From Thermoplasmata archaeon (GTDB lineage Archaea > Thermoplasmatota > Thermoplasmata > Thermoplasmatales > Thermoplasmataceae), in assembly GCA_021816745.1 (NCBI GenBank), contig JAKAWY010000001.1, positions 1 through 64,000 on the forward strand: DNA of 64,000 bases, read 5' to 3'. The translations under genes and the position numbers were made by a program. The number at the start of each line of letters is the position of its first letter. Positions within the stretch are counted from its first letter, which is position 1. This document shows positions 50,056 through 58,658 of the stretch, piece by piece. The notes below the pieces were generated by a model. It worked only from the letters and a program-made list of their open reading frames with translations. It made no database searches and was not told the DNA's origin.

Positions 50056-52431
50056 TCACTCCTGAAAGAAACTGTCCAGGGTAGTGTTGTTTTTACTGGC
50101 TACCGGCCTGGAATGCTTCCTCTGGGTGACATAGGCATCCGTGACATTAATTTTCCTTCCAAGTCCCTCCATTATCCTGTTCACGGTCTCCTCCACTCTC
50201 TTACCATAATATGCCCAGTCAGGAGTGGCTGTGAACACCTGTGCATCTATAAATGGTTCCACCTCCTGCGGGGCCACTGAACTGTCAGTCACAATCCATG
50301 CAACCTTCATCCCGGGTATGAATCTTTCTCCCATTTCCTGGAGTTTCCTGGCTGCCCTAACATTTGCCATGGAATCTGCATTGGCATAGTTCTTCTCCTC
50401 CTTCACAGATCTTGAAATGGCCAGTTTTTCTATGTTGATGTCTGAACTTCCTTCCATGATCTTCTTGACAATATCCCTGGAATAGGACTCTGCACCGTCT
50501 ATATCTCTCTTCATCAGGCATGAAAACACGGTTTCCAGTGCTTCACTCTGAAGGTCAAAGGAATCTGTCCTCCTGACCTCGTATCCTCTCACCAGCATGG
50601 TGCCTGAATCCTGCAGCGGGTAAACGATCATTCCCACATACCTTTTCTTGGCCCCATGGGAGAAGAATGGATCCATGATCTTCTCGAATTCTATGGACAT
50701 GTCTAGTTTTTTTGAAATGTCAGCAGAGATTGATTTCCCAAGTTCTATGGCTTCTGCAACATCTGATTTACCTGTCTCTATGAACACACTGTCCGTATCA
50801 CCGTAGATAACCCTGAAACCATCCTTCTTCAGGTCAGCTATGAGTTTCATTATGGTATCCCTGGAGAAAGCCGTTACTGAGGCTCCCAGTTCTGAATTTG
50901 TGAAACGGTAGAAAGCTGAGGCAAGAACTCCGTAAAAGGTGTTCATGAGGATCTTGATTGCACCCTGTACACCATCCAGATATTCCTTTTCCTCACCGGT
51001 GGCACTCTTCATGTCCTTCTTTACCTGATCCCTGCTGTCCATGAGGCTCCTGAGCAGTTCAGGTATGATTCCCTTCCTTTTGGATGGGGAAAGAAATCTA
51101 ATGCCTGTGGGTGAAACTATATCTCCCTCAGGACTTAGTGTGGTGAAGCAGATATTGTACTTCATGATCATGGAGGGGTACATACTCTTGAAATCCATCA
51201 CAGCCACCATATTGTAGAGGCCTGCACCAATGGATTCCACATGGCCCCCCTCAATGGGCCTGTTTTTCAGGTTTGATGAGGATGTCATGGGTACTGCAAT
51301 ATCCCTCTGGAATGCCAGCCTTATGAGAAGAGAGTCAACATAGTTGCTTGTTCCTCCGTTGGTTGTGTCTTCCAATGGTAATTTTGTCACAGTGGCCATG
51401 AACATATTGTGATCCACAACCCTGAGCTTGATAAGTATTCCAAGGGTAAGATCTGCATCCTTGATGCAATACTTGATCACGTCATCAGGCCTGTTGGTGT
51501 ATTCTTCCTGAATCCTCAGCCTGTCCACGTCATCCTTCCCTTCACCCAGCAACTCCATGGCAACGTAGTTCAATGTTTCCTGCTTGGGTTTCAGGTATTT
51601 CTTCACATTCCACCAGACATCGCTGATAATTCTGCCCCTGACCCTCCAGAACTGGCTGTTTATCCTTCTTGCCTTTGATCCGTCCCTTCCAATATTAAGT
51701 TCCATTTTATAGAGGGCCATCCTGTATTCTATAACAGGGAGATCATATCCATCAATGTTGTAACCTATGAGAATATCTGGATCTTTTTCCCTTATGAGTT
51801 CATTGAATTTGCGCAGTATATCCTTCTCTTCCCCTGTGATGGCCCCCGTTTCATGAACTGGGGATTTTCCCGTGGATATGGAATATCCTATGACAAGTAT
51901 TGTCCCAAATTCCTTCCCGTCTTCAGGTGGGAATACATTTTCAATGTCAAAACTGAGTATTTTAAGTTCAGGGTTGAAATCATCACAATTCTTAATCCTG
52001 CCAATGGATGTTTCAATTACAATGTCAGATGAGTATCGTCTCTCCTCATTGGGTTCACCTTCCACTTCGACGCATGATCCAAGATCAAGATCGTAAATGA
52101 ACCTGTGATGGAACGGTATGTCAGCAGACATCACCTTTGAGAGAAAAAGCGTCCTGATCTCAGGAACCTTGAAAGGATGCTTTATGTAAATTCTTGAGGA
52201 TCTTCTTTCTTTCCCGTCGTACCAGAGCGTTTTATCCTCAATTCTCTTGAATTCAGTATTCTTCTTTATTCCTGCAAGTTCTGCGTCTGATGGCTCAATG
52301 ACATCAATATATGGATCGAAACCTCCGCAGATTACTGTGGCTGATCTTCCGTCATCACATCTCCCGAAAAGTTCCACCTTGGTGTCATCTGTCCTGTATG
52401 ATGCGGAAATTATCCTCATCTTCAATTGCAT
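50056..52431 (-). CDS. polB: family B DNA polymerase (PolB)
   Basis: From M20 of the open frame (ATG 52431, MQLKMRIISASY) the product has about 791 residues; ATG 52419 is a second option. The exonuclease domain has LSFDIENVFP (ExoI) and GYNIDGYDLPVIEYR (ExoII). The polymerase domain has MDFKSMYPSMIMKYN (motif A), the motif B region KILMNTFYG and YGDTDSVFIE (motif C), plus KKRYVG. All catalytic acids are present and no intein interrupts the motifs. The C terminus ends NNTTLDSFFQE, a PIP-box-like QxxLxxFF-type PCNA-binding tail. The first 19 codons lack conservation. Confidence 0.95.
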   Translation of the reverse strand: MQLKMRIISASYRTDDTKVELFGRCDDGRSATVICGGFDPYIDVIEPSDAELAGIKKNTEFKRIEDKTLWYDGKERRSSRIYIKHPFKVPEIRTLFLSKVMSADIPFHHRFIYDLDLGSCVEVEGEPNEERRYSSDIVIETSIGRIKNCDDFNPELKILSFDIENVFPPEDGKEFGTILVIGYSISTGKSPVHETGAITGEEKDILRKFNELIREKDPDILIGYNIDGYDLPVIEYRMALYKMELNIGRDGSKARRINSQFWRVRGRIISDVWWNVKKYLKPKQETLNYVAMELLGEGKDDVDRLRIQEEYTNRPDDVIKYCIKDADLTLGILIKLRVVDHNMFMATVTKLPLEDTTNGGTSNYVDSLLIRLAFQRDIAVPMTSSSNLKNRPIEGGHVESIGAGLYNMVAVMDFKSMYPSMIMKYNICFTTLSPEGDIVSPTGIRFLSPSKRKGIIPELLRSLMDSRDQVKKDMKSATGEEKEYLDGVQGAIKILMNTFYGVLASAFYRFTNSELGASVTAFSRDTIMKLIADLKKDGFRVIYGDTDSVFIETGKSDVAEAIELGKSISADISKKLDMSIEFEKIMDPFFSHGAKKRYVGMIVYPLQDSGTMLVRGYEVRRTDSFDLQSEALETVFSCLMKRDIDGAESYSRDIVKKIMEGSSDINIEKLAISRSVKEEKNYANADSMANVRAARKLQEMGERFIPGMKVAWIVTDSSVAPQEVEPFIDAQVFTATPDWAYYGKRVEETVNRIMEGLGRKINVTDAYVTQRKHSRPVASKNNTTLDSFFQE

Positions 52432-52754
52432 TATATTACAATAGTAATCTTCCTTAAAACCTATATGCAAACAATGCCCTTTTGGCAATCTCTGTTAAAG
52501 TGCTCAGGTAAGTGACTTCCTGGAGCAGAATATAGTTTGGAATGCGAAAAGTTTGAATCTAAGTTGCAATTATGAAATTTGTTGGTGCATAGAAAGAATA
52601 TATTACTCCGTTCTGGGTGAATGTAAAGGGTTGAAGGACTGGTAATCGGATATATTGTATGAATAATATCCTGAAAAATCGAGGTAGCTTTGAATATCGT
52701 ACCCACATTCTGAAAAACCGGGTATTGTCATAAACCCCACAGAGGCAAAATCAC

Positions 52755-53164
52755 TCAGTAGCTTGATCTCATGAATAAGGAAACTTTCAAAATTTCAAAG
52801 TCGGTTTGAGGTAGTTTACTATTAAAAAATTCCAAAAGTTTCTTGTCCGGATTCTCTCTGCTGTAATCATCCAACTCCCCGGAGTACTCCAATAGATTTT
52901 CTTTGAGCAATTCACCTTCCTCAACGTAAGATTCTTTCACAATTGCTCCAAGTTCTTTTTGTTGTTCTAAAGTGAGTTTTGCAATATTTACTGAAATCTT
53001 GCTTCCATCCTTATCGATGCTGATAAAGTCTTTCTCCGGACTGTTGTCACAACAATGCTATTTTTAATCTTAACCTTAATTTTTGAGGAATTACCACTAA
53101 TGGTGCTTATATCAACATTGAAAATACTATCAATGAATGATTTAAGTTTGGAATACCAAGCCAT
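52755..53164 (-). pseudogene. frameshifted hypothetical gene
   Basis: Reading from ATG 53164 gives MAWYSKLKSFIDSIFNVDIS, then SKIKVKIKNSIVV. Near 53045-53055 the frame is lost and continues in another as DNSPEKDFISIDKDGSKISV, NIAKLTLEQQKELGAIVKES and on to a stop at 52755. The two parts join into one sensible soluble protein of about 135 residues with a helical C-terminal half. I do not recognise the family; the abrupt end at SLFMRSSY also looks truncated. It is probably dead unless programmed frameshifting occurs, which nothing suggests. Confidence 0.55.
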
Positions 53165-53398
53165 ATCTACTATTTCCTAGACTTTTGCCTATAGAGTGAT
53201 ACGACATTATTTTCAATAAAGGATCTCTTTAACTCTTTGGGGGTAAGCAATAAACCCCGCTCATTTTCTTTGCGTTAATTATGAGGAACTGTTCAAGAAT
53301 CTTCTGAAAATGGAATTTCAATAAGAGAAGGCGTAATCGAGATGAAGAGAACAGAAAATAGTGAAAGTCTTATGCACAATAATCAGCCTTTCACAACA

Positions 53399-53953
53399 TT
53401 AGTCTCGTTTTCCAGAGAATCTTGCAGCATACTCCTTGAGCTTTGATTCATTCGTGTTTTTCTTTAGCTCATCCATGGTTACGGGATCAAGCTTTATTCC
53501 ATAATAAATGAAGTCCAGAAGAGTTTTTTCTGGATCGGAAACAGGAACAAAAAGCCCACCGTAATTCAGGTACTCAACCCCAAAGAACCCTTTTTCGTTT
53601 ATTCGGTGTAGTATAACCCTGATTCCCATGAGTTCTCTTACACCCGGATTCGCTTTACTCTTCGTTATGATCACCGGAACTGACTGTTGTGTCCAAAGTT
53701 TTCTAATTGTTAAAGCGTACTCCAACCCATAGTAGAAAGGTCTGAATCCAAATCCAACTACAGCTTCATTTCTTTGGAAAGTGTATGTTCCTTTCCCGAT
53801 TCTATGAAGTTGCCCTGATTGCACCAGATTGTGAAGCATGAGCCTTATGTAGGCTTCACTTGCGCCAAGCCTGATCAGAAATCTTCTTGCATCATCAGAC
53901 GTAAACATACTCTGTTTTGAGAAGAACTCAGCAAAAGCAGATTCATATTTCAT
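53399..53953 (-). CDS. AbiEi-like antitoxin/transcriptional regulator
   Basis: This 184-residue protein has an N-terminal winged helix (FTSDDARRFLIRLGASEAYI, LHRIGKGTYTFQRNE) and a C-terminal domain typical of AbiEi, with GLEYALTIRKLW, IITKSKANPGVRELMG and PEKTLLDFIYYG. In type IV AbiE systems this protein represses the promoter and counteracts the nucleotidyltransferase toxin without direct binding. Here it follows the toxin gene and overlaps it by 11 bp, the reverse of the usual order. The fold call is from motif pattern. Confidence 0.8.
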   Translation of the reverse strand: MKYESAFAEFFSKQSMFTSDDARRFLIRLGASEAYIRLMLHNLVQSGQLHRIGKGTYTFQRNEAVVGFGFRPFYYGLEYALTIRKLWTQQSVPVIITKSKANPGVRELMGIRVILHRINEKGFFGVEYLNYGGLFVPVSDPEKTLLDFIYYGIKLDPVTMDELKKNTNESKLKEYAARFSGKRD

Positions 53954-54584
53954 TTAGCCACCTGTGAATATATTCAACCATCCGGGAAAAATTCAGATCT
54001 TTCATACCTGCATAAAGCAATGAACTCAGTATACCTTCGTCAATTGGCCTGTGAATCTCATGCAGGAACCCGGAAAGCCTTGTTCTCACAATATAGTCTG
54101 AATTATTCAACCAGTTTGTCAGGATGAAAAGATCATAAATATCACGTATTAACCTCCTGCCCTGATATGCTTCTATCTTCCTGATCATCAATTCAGTGGG
54201 ACTGAGCACGCATATTGTCTTGGTAGTGCCATCTGAACGGGAGTAAGTCCTTATTTCGTTTTCAGCGTACCCTGGCTTGGTTTCCAGCAGAAGTTCTGTT
54301 TCATTATTGGCTATTCGTATTCTGGTTGGAAATTCAGGATCCTGCCATGTGAGTCTCAAATTGTACTTTCCCAGCGCCATAATAAAATTGTTCAAAGACA
54401 TGTCGTCCATATAAATGTCAATATCCTCAGAGAATCTCATACCACCAAAGCATCTCCAAATGGCAGTCCCACCATAGAGAAGTGCATCTGGCTGGAAAAC
54501 GTCATAAATGATGTCAATGACGTAATCCTGGAGCTCGGCTAGTTTCAACCTCTGTCCACTGAAATATGATCCAATTGGTATCAT
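53943..54584 (-). CDS. AbiEii-like nucleotidyltransferase toxin
   Basis: This 213-residue protein contains the nucleotidyltransferase core of the AbiEii/MenA group: LLYGGTAIWRCFGGMRFSED with GG and the two aspartates of DIDIY (54-58), an acidic strand ELLLETKPGY, and PTELMIRKIEAYQGR with the family lysine followed by RDIYDLFIL. MenA-type relatives add nucleotides to tRNA acceptor ends and stop translation. The catalytic acids are intact. It is shorter than many AbiEii (about 300 residues). ATG 54584 is preceded by a palindromic AT element. Confidence 0.82.
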   Translation of the reverse strand: MIPIGSYFSGQRLKLAELQDYVIDIIYDVFQPDALLYGGTAIWRCFGGMRFSEDIDIYMDDMSLNNFIMALGKYNLRLTWQDPEFPTRIRIANNETELLLETKPGYAENEIRTYSRSDGTTKTICVLSPTELMIRKIEAYQGRRLIRDIYDLFILTNWLNNSDYIVRTRLSGFLHEIHRPIDEGILSSLLYAGMKDLNFSRMVEYIHRWLNEI

Positions 54585-54598
54585 TAGAATAAGTAATT

Positions 54599-54616
54599 GT
54601 TATATTATATTATAAC
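54599..54616. promoter_or_regulatory. AT-rich inverted repeat at the abiE-like promoter
   Basis: GTTATA and TATAAC face each other across six bases, 15-32 bp upstream of the toxin ATG and overlapping its TATA region. AbiEi proteins bind inverted repeats in their own promoters, so this is a candidate operator. AT-rich composition makes chance possible. Confidence 0.4.
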
Positions 54617-54838
54617 TTTCACTTATCATTAATTCTGGATAACGAAGATATTTCCTTTAATTATTATTTTCCCAACCACAACGGAATGAAAATATTTGAC
54701 CCTTTTACGATGCATTTTGTCTTTACCAGTTTCATTATTGCAGCGTGATTTCAACAATGCTGGTTACAATGTCTAGTGGATTCCTTGTTCATTCAATGGA
54801 GCATGAAAAATTGCCTTCTAAGATTTATATAATAAAAA

Positions 54839-54935
54839 CCAATCTCTAAGGGATCATGGGGAGCCAATTTGGCTGAGAGGATCTTAAAGATCGACCCTTT
54901 GAACCTGATCCGGGTAATACCGGCGGAGGGATTGG
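54839..54935 (+). promoter_or_regulatory. TPP riboswitch (THI box)
   Basis: The conserved TPP aptamer pieces are in order: GGGGAGCC (54858-54865), GGCTGAGA, a short GATC-TTAA-GATC hairpin, then GACCCTTTGAACCTGATC and CGGCGGAGGG. The distances fit the three-way junction of the aptamer. The Shine-Dalgarno GGAGGG is inside the 3' part, four to fourteen bases before the ATG at 54939, so TPP binding would hide it and stop translation of the transporter. CCAATCTC at 54839-54846 can pair with GGGATTGG at 54928-54935, but a TATA box at 54823-54830 would place the transcript start after it, so the exact P1 stem is uncertain. Confidence 0.93.
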
Positions 54936-54938
54936 AAA

Positions 54939-56207
54939 ATGTTAGAAGGAAATAAATCAAATCCATTTAAGAACAACATGTACACAGGTACCTCAGCGTC
55001 ATTTTTTTTCTGGGGTATAGTTGCAACAATAGGACCGCTAGCTGCATCAGAGAGCATTTTAACCGGACTGAATTCCAGTGAAAGGCTGTTATTTCTTTTA
55101 ATTGGGCCTATTGTAGTACCAGTTGGAAACCTGCTGCTTGGAATACTTTCAGATCTTTTTGGTAGAAGAAAAATATTCTTCCTTTCCATGCTGTTTTACT
55201 CTTCCGGAATTATTATCATAGGATTCAGCTATTCGGTAATCACCCTTATCTTAGGACTCATCCTGGCAGAATTTGGAGTTGGAGGGCAGGAGCCATCCGC
55301 ACTCTCACTGGTTGCAGAAAACACGGATTCTGAAAAAAGGCCTTTCTGGCTCACAATTATAACCAACATGAACAACATAGGAAGTGCTTCCATAGCATTT
55401 GTGTTCATATTTTTCGGTGGCACAGAAATTGCAAGAATATTGCTGGTTACCATATCCATGTTGATTGCTGGCATTATTATCTACACAATGCTTTCCACCC
55501 CTGAATCATATATATGGGAGAGGAAGAAAAACAAAGAGGAATGGGTTGATGACAAGAAAGAACTGGGAATAGAGAATGAAGGAGAGGAGACGCCCATGAA
55601 CAACCCAATATTCTCCTATGTTTTCCTTGTAATTATTGGAATTTCCCAGTACCTTACCTTTGGCCTGATGGCATATGTCCTTGCACCTGTTGAATTTCCT
55701 GGCGCAACCCTGGATGCAGAGATAATATGTGTTGCCCTTGCAGGTGCTTCCATATCTGGTTTTATCGCAGCAAAACTGATCTCAAGGGAGACAAAAAACT
55801 ACACATTTTTCTCCTTTGCATTCGGGACACTTACCACAATCATCATGCTGATTCTTTATCCATACCTGTACAACATGTATATTTTCATGCCACTCCTGTT
55901 CCTGAATATGGCAGCCAGCGAATTTGCATGGGCCTCCAGATCGGTACTTGAACCACAGGTAGTTGGGACCGGTATAAGATCCACATTCATAGGGCTTGTC
56001 AGACTTGGACCCATGATTGCATACCCCATTTTCACCGCCTTTTCATATTCTATGAGCATCCGGCAGTTTATCTCCACAAATCTGTTGCTCTGGGCACTTG
56101 GGCTTGCTGCATCTGTGGTCTGGTTAGTATACGGAATAGATGTCACAAGGAAGAACATAGATTATGGAGCAAAACACAGCATTGATGCGGAATTCTCCAC
56201 TAAATAA
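54939..56207 (+). CDS. MFS transporter under TPP control, probable thiamine(-precursor) importer
   Basis: This 422-residue protein has twelve hydrophobic helices and MFS loop motifs such as GILSDLFGRRKIFFLS between helices 2 and 3. A long charged cytoplasmic loop (KKNKEEWVDDKKELGIENEG) separates the two halves. The TPP riboswitch directly upstream implies import of thiamine or its precursors; this genomic arrangement has been noted before in Thermoplasmata. The substrate is inferred from regulation, not from residues. It lies 67 bp before the SHMT-like gene. Confidence 0.85.
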   Translation: MLEGNKSNPFKNNMYTGTSASFFFWGIVATIGPLAASESILTGLNSSERLLFLLIGPIVVPVGNLLLGILSDLFGRRKIFFLSMLFYSSGIIIIGFSYSVITLILGLILAEFGVGGQEPSALSLVAENTDSEKRPFWLTIITNMNNIGSASIAFVFIFFGGTEIARILLVTISMLIAGIIIYTMLSTPESYIWERKKNKEEWVDDKKELGIENEGEETPMNNPIFSYVFLVIIGISQYLTFGLMAYVLAPVEFPGATLDAEIICVALAGASISGFIAAKLISRETKNYTFFSFAFGTLTTIIMLILYPYLYNMYIFMPLLFLNMAASEFAWASRSVLEPQVVGTGIRSTFIGLVRLGPMIAYPIFTAFSYSMSIRQFISTNLLLWALGLAASVVWLVYGIDVTRKNIDYGAKHSIDAEFSTK

Positions 56208-56274
56208 GGCTTGTGCATCTACCGTACCCTATTAATATTTATTTATCCCTGCATGTATTATAGGTATTGAGAGA

Positions 56275-57444
56275 ATGACTTCTATTACTGAACTGGTTGA
56301 CAGGTATGGAAGGTTCAGGAGCAACGTGCTGAATCTACAGGCCTCTGAGAATTATATTTGCCCGCACGTCAGGATGGCACTGGGTTCTGATCTTGGATCC
56401 AGGTATGCACATATTATGCCGGATGGCAACAATGCCTACGGCGGCACAAGCCTGACAGATGAGATATACAAGGAAACACAGGACTCCATAAAGAAACTTT
56501 ACAATTCAAGATTTGCAGAGGTAAGGCCCATCGGTGGCCATGTGGCAGCTGAGATCGCACTCCTTATCAGCGTGAAACGTGGTGGAAAGATAATGGCCAT
56601 AGACGAGAACCATGGAGGATATACCGGTTATATGAAAGGGTACCTTCCAGAAATGTTTGGCTTCAGTTCAGGCACGATTCCGTACATACAGGAAAAACAG
56701 GAAATTGATTATGAAAGGCTGGAAAAAGAGGCACTTACATACAGGCCGGATGCCATTGTCCTGGGCCAGTCATTTTTCCTGAAACCCTATGACCTGAAGA
56801 GAATAAGGGAGTTATGCGACAGAATTGGTTCCAAACTTCTTTACGATGGTTCACATGTGATGGGGCTCATAGCAGGAAAGAAGTTCCAGAATGATGCCCT
56901 GAAATATTCTGATATCCTGTTTGGATCAACCCACAAGTCTTTCTTCGGGCCCCAGGGGGGAATACTCCTGACAAACCAGGAGGAACTATTCCACCAGGCT
57001 GAATTCAACACAGTATGGAGAACCATGGACAATTACCACCCCAACAGGGTTGCAGCACTGGGAATAGCTGCACAGGATCTGATCGCCTTTGGCGAGGATT
57101 ATGCATCCAAGATCGTAAACAACTCCAAAGGCCTGGGAAAAGCCCTGGAGGAAAGGGGAATACCAGTGCAGTTCCAGCCATGGTACTCCGAATCACACCA
57201 GATTCTTCTTTCCCCGAAGATTAATGAAAGATATGGATCATTCCTGGAGATAAGCAGGAAACTGGAAAAGAACGGAATCATCTGCGACAGGGAGGGAAGG
57301 ATTGGACTCTCTGAGGCAACCAGGAGAGGATTCAATGACATGGACAGGATAGCCTCAGCCATTTCAGAAGCCATCAAAGGAAAGGATATGAGAAGTGAAA
57401 TTACGGACATAATGAGAGGAGCAGGGCTTAGATACTGTAAATAA
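56275..57444 (+). CDS. serine hydroxymethyltransferase-like PLP enzyme
   Basis: This 389-residue fold-type I enzyme shows NLQASENYICP (20-30), RYAHIMPDGNNAYGG, the PLP-phosphate region GGHVAAEIAL, DGSHVMGLIAGK (191-202) and the Schiff-base lysine K221 in STHKSFFGPQGG. These correspond to GlyA's NLIASEN, DAAHVxGLI and TTHKTLRGPRGG. SHMT moves one-carbon units between serine and glycine. The protein is 30-40 residues shorter than GlyA and has FFGPQGG instead of LRGPRGG, so a related aldolase or a different acceptor is possible. It precedes the CBS gene by ten bases. Confidence 0.8.
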   Translation: MTSITELVDRYGRFRSNVLNLQASENYICPHVRMALGSDLGSRYAHIMPDGNNAYGGTSLTDEIYKETQDSIKKLYNSRFAEVRPIGGHVAAEIALLISVKRGGKIMAIDENHGGYTGYMKGYLPEMFGFSSGTIPYIQEKQEIDYERLEKEALTYRPDAIVLGQSFFLKPYDLKRIRELCDRIGSKLLYDGSHVMGLIAGKKFQNDALKYSDILFGSTHKSFFGPQGGILLTNQEELFHQAEFNTVWRTMDNYHPNRVAALGIAAQDLIAFGEDYASKIVNNSKGLGKALEERGIPVQFQPWYSESHQILLSPKINERYGSFLEISRKLEKNGIICDREGRIGLSEATRRGFNDMDRIASAISEAIKGKDMRSEITDIMRGAGLRYCK

Positions 57445-57454
57445 AGGTGAAAAT

Positions 57455-58540
57455 ATGAAAACGGTTGAAGAAATAATGACAGAAAATCCGCAGCACGTGG
57501 ATGGAAACGCCACGGTAATGCTGGCCATGAACAGAATGAAGGAAAATTCCATAGGGCAGATTGCAGTGAACCTGGATGGAAAATATGCAGGGATGCTGGT
57601 ATACAGGGACATCATCAGGAAGAAGAGGATCCACCTGAATTCAAAGGCAAGAAATTTTGCCATGAATACACCTTCCCTGAAAAAGGGAGACAGCCTTGAG
57701 CATGCAGTGGAGCTTTTTAACGAAACAGGCCTGGGAGCCATCCCGGTGATTGAGAAGGAAAAAATTATCGGAATTGTCTCCATGACAGACATTATCAGAA
57801 ACATAACTGAATTCCCGGATTTTGGTGAATTCAAGGTTGAAAACCTGATGCTTGATCCATATAGTGTTTCACAGGACGAGGCACTGGAGCATTCCATCGA
57901 GATAATGAGGCAGCATGAATCGGATCTTGTTCCTGTAGTTGAAGACGGAAACAGGATTTCAGGCATCATCAGGCTGGAAAATATCGCTGATTATGAGGTA
58001 AAGAGCCGGGAGAATGAAACGGGGACAAGAAATCCTGGCGGGAATGAGAGGGCAGATATCTCAATTAAATCCATTATGGATCCTCCGGTGTTTGCCTATG
58101 AGGATGAAAACCTGATCACTGTCTGCGAGAGGCTTATCTCAAACCATATGCACAGGATACCTGTGTGCAATAAGGGCATGAACCTCACCGGGATGCTGGA
58201 AGTTGAGAACATAATATCACTGATCGGGAAAACAGAGGAAACCGAGGGTATGCTCATCAACGTTTCAGGTCTTTCATCCGGAGACATAGATCTTTACGAA
58301 ACCATTTATTCCATGGCAGACAAGTTTATCACAAGATTTTCCAGGATTACGAACCTGAAGGGCGCAACCTTCCGTATCCATGTGGTAAAACACCAGAGCG
58401 AACAGAGCAGGATAAAATATTCCATAAGAACGAAACTCTTTGCCAGGAAACTGAACATGTCAGTCAGTGATTCCGGATGGAACTTTGGAAAGGTGCTCTC
58501 TGGCATTTTCGATACCTATGAAAAAAGAGCTAAAAAATAA
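57455..58540 (+). CDS. four-CBS-domain protein with HPF-like C-terminal domain
   Basis: The 361-residue protein holds four CBS motifs: about 5-58 (EEIMTENPQHV...GMLVYRDIIRKK), 62-125 (AIPVIEKEKIIGIVSMTDII), 126-180 (DLVPVVEDGNRISGIIRLENI) and 198-262 (RIPVCNKGMNLTGMLEVENI). Such pairs bind AMP, ADP or ATP in archaeal AMPK-gamma-like proteins. The last 95 residues (LINVSGLSSGDIDLYETIYS to SDSGWNFGKVLSGIFDTYEK) resemble the beta-alpha-beta fold of ribosome hibernation factors (HPF/RaiA): INVSG start, IHV strand, KYSIRTKL strand and a final helix. An energy-sensing ribosome-binding role is inferred. Shine-Dalgarno AGGTGA precedes the ATG; the gene is coupled to the SHMT-like gene. Confidence 0.75.
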   Translation: MKTVEEIMTENPQHVDGNATVMLAMNRMKENSIGQIAVNLDGKYAGMLVYRDIIRKKRIHLNSKARNFAMNTPSLKKGDSLEHAVELFNETGLGAIPVIEKEKIIGIVSMTDIIRNITEFPDFGEFKVENLMLDPYSVSQDEALEHSIEIMRQHESDLVPVVEDGNRISGIIRLENIADYEVKSRENETGTRNPGGNERADISIKSIMDPPVFAYEDENLITVCERLISNHMHRIPVCNKGMNLTGMLEVENIISLIGKTEETEGMLINVSGLSSGDIDLYETIYSMADKFITRFSRITNLKGATFRIHVVKHQSEQSRIKYSIRTKLFARKLNMSVSDSGWNFGKVLSGIFDTYEKRAKK

Positions 58541-58626
58541 ATTTTCGTAAATATAAAACTATTTTTACAATCTATTACTGGGTTTGTTGCCATTAAATGG
58601 CAAAATCCGGCATAGAATTTACTGTA

Positions 58627-58637
58627 TTTTATTATAT
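58627..58637 (+). promoter_or_regulatory. TATA box of the surface-protein gene
   Basis: TTTTATTATAT lies 22-32 bp before the ATG at 58659. No ribosome site follows, so a leaderless mRNA is expected. This supports the start at 58659 over the earlier in-frame codon at 58584. Confidence 0.55.
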
Positions 58638-58658
58638 AACGTTGTAAAATTACTTTCC

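Noticed and set aside
52432-52488. First 19 codons of the long polB frame
   Set aside because: No similarity to the family N terminus, and two better ATG starts follow.
52461-52706. Minus-strand open frame of 81 codons upstream of polB
   Set aside because: No ribosome site, low-complexity composition and no family pattern; treated as spacer.
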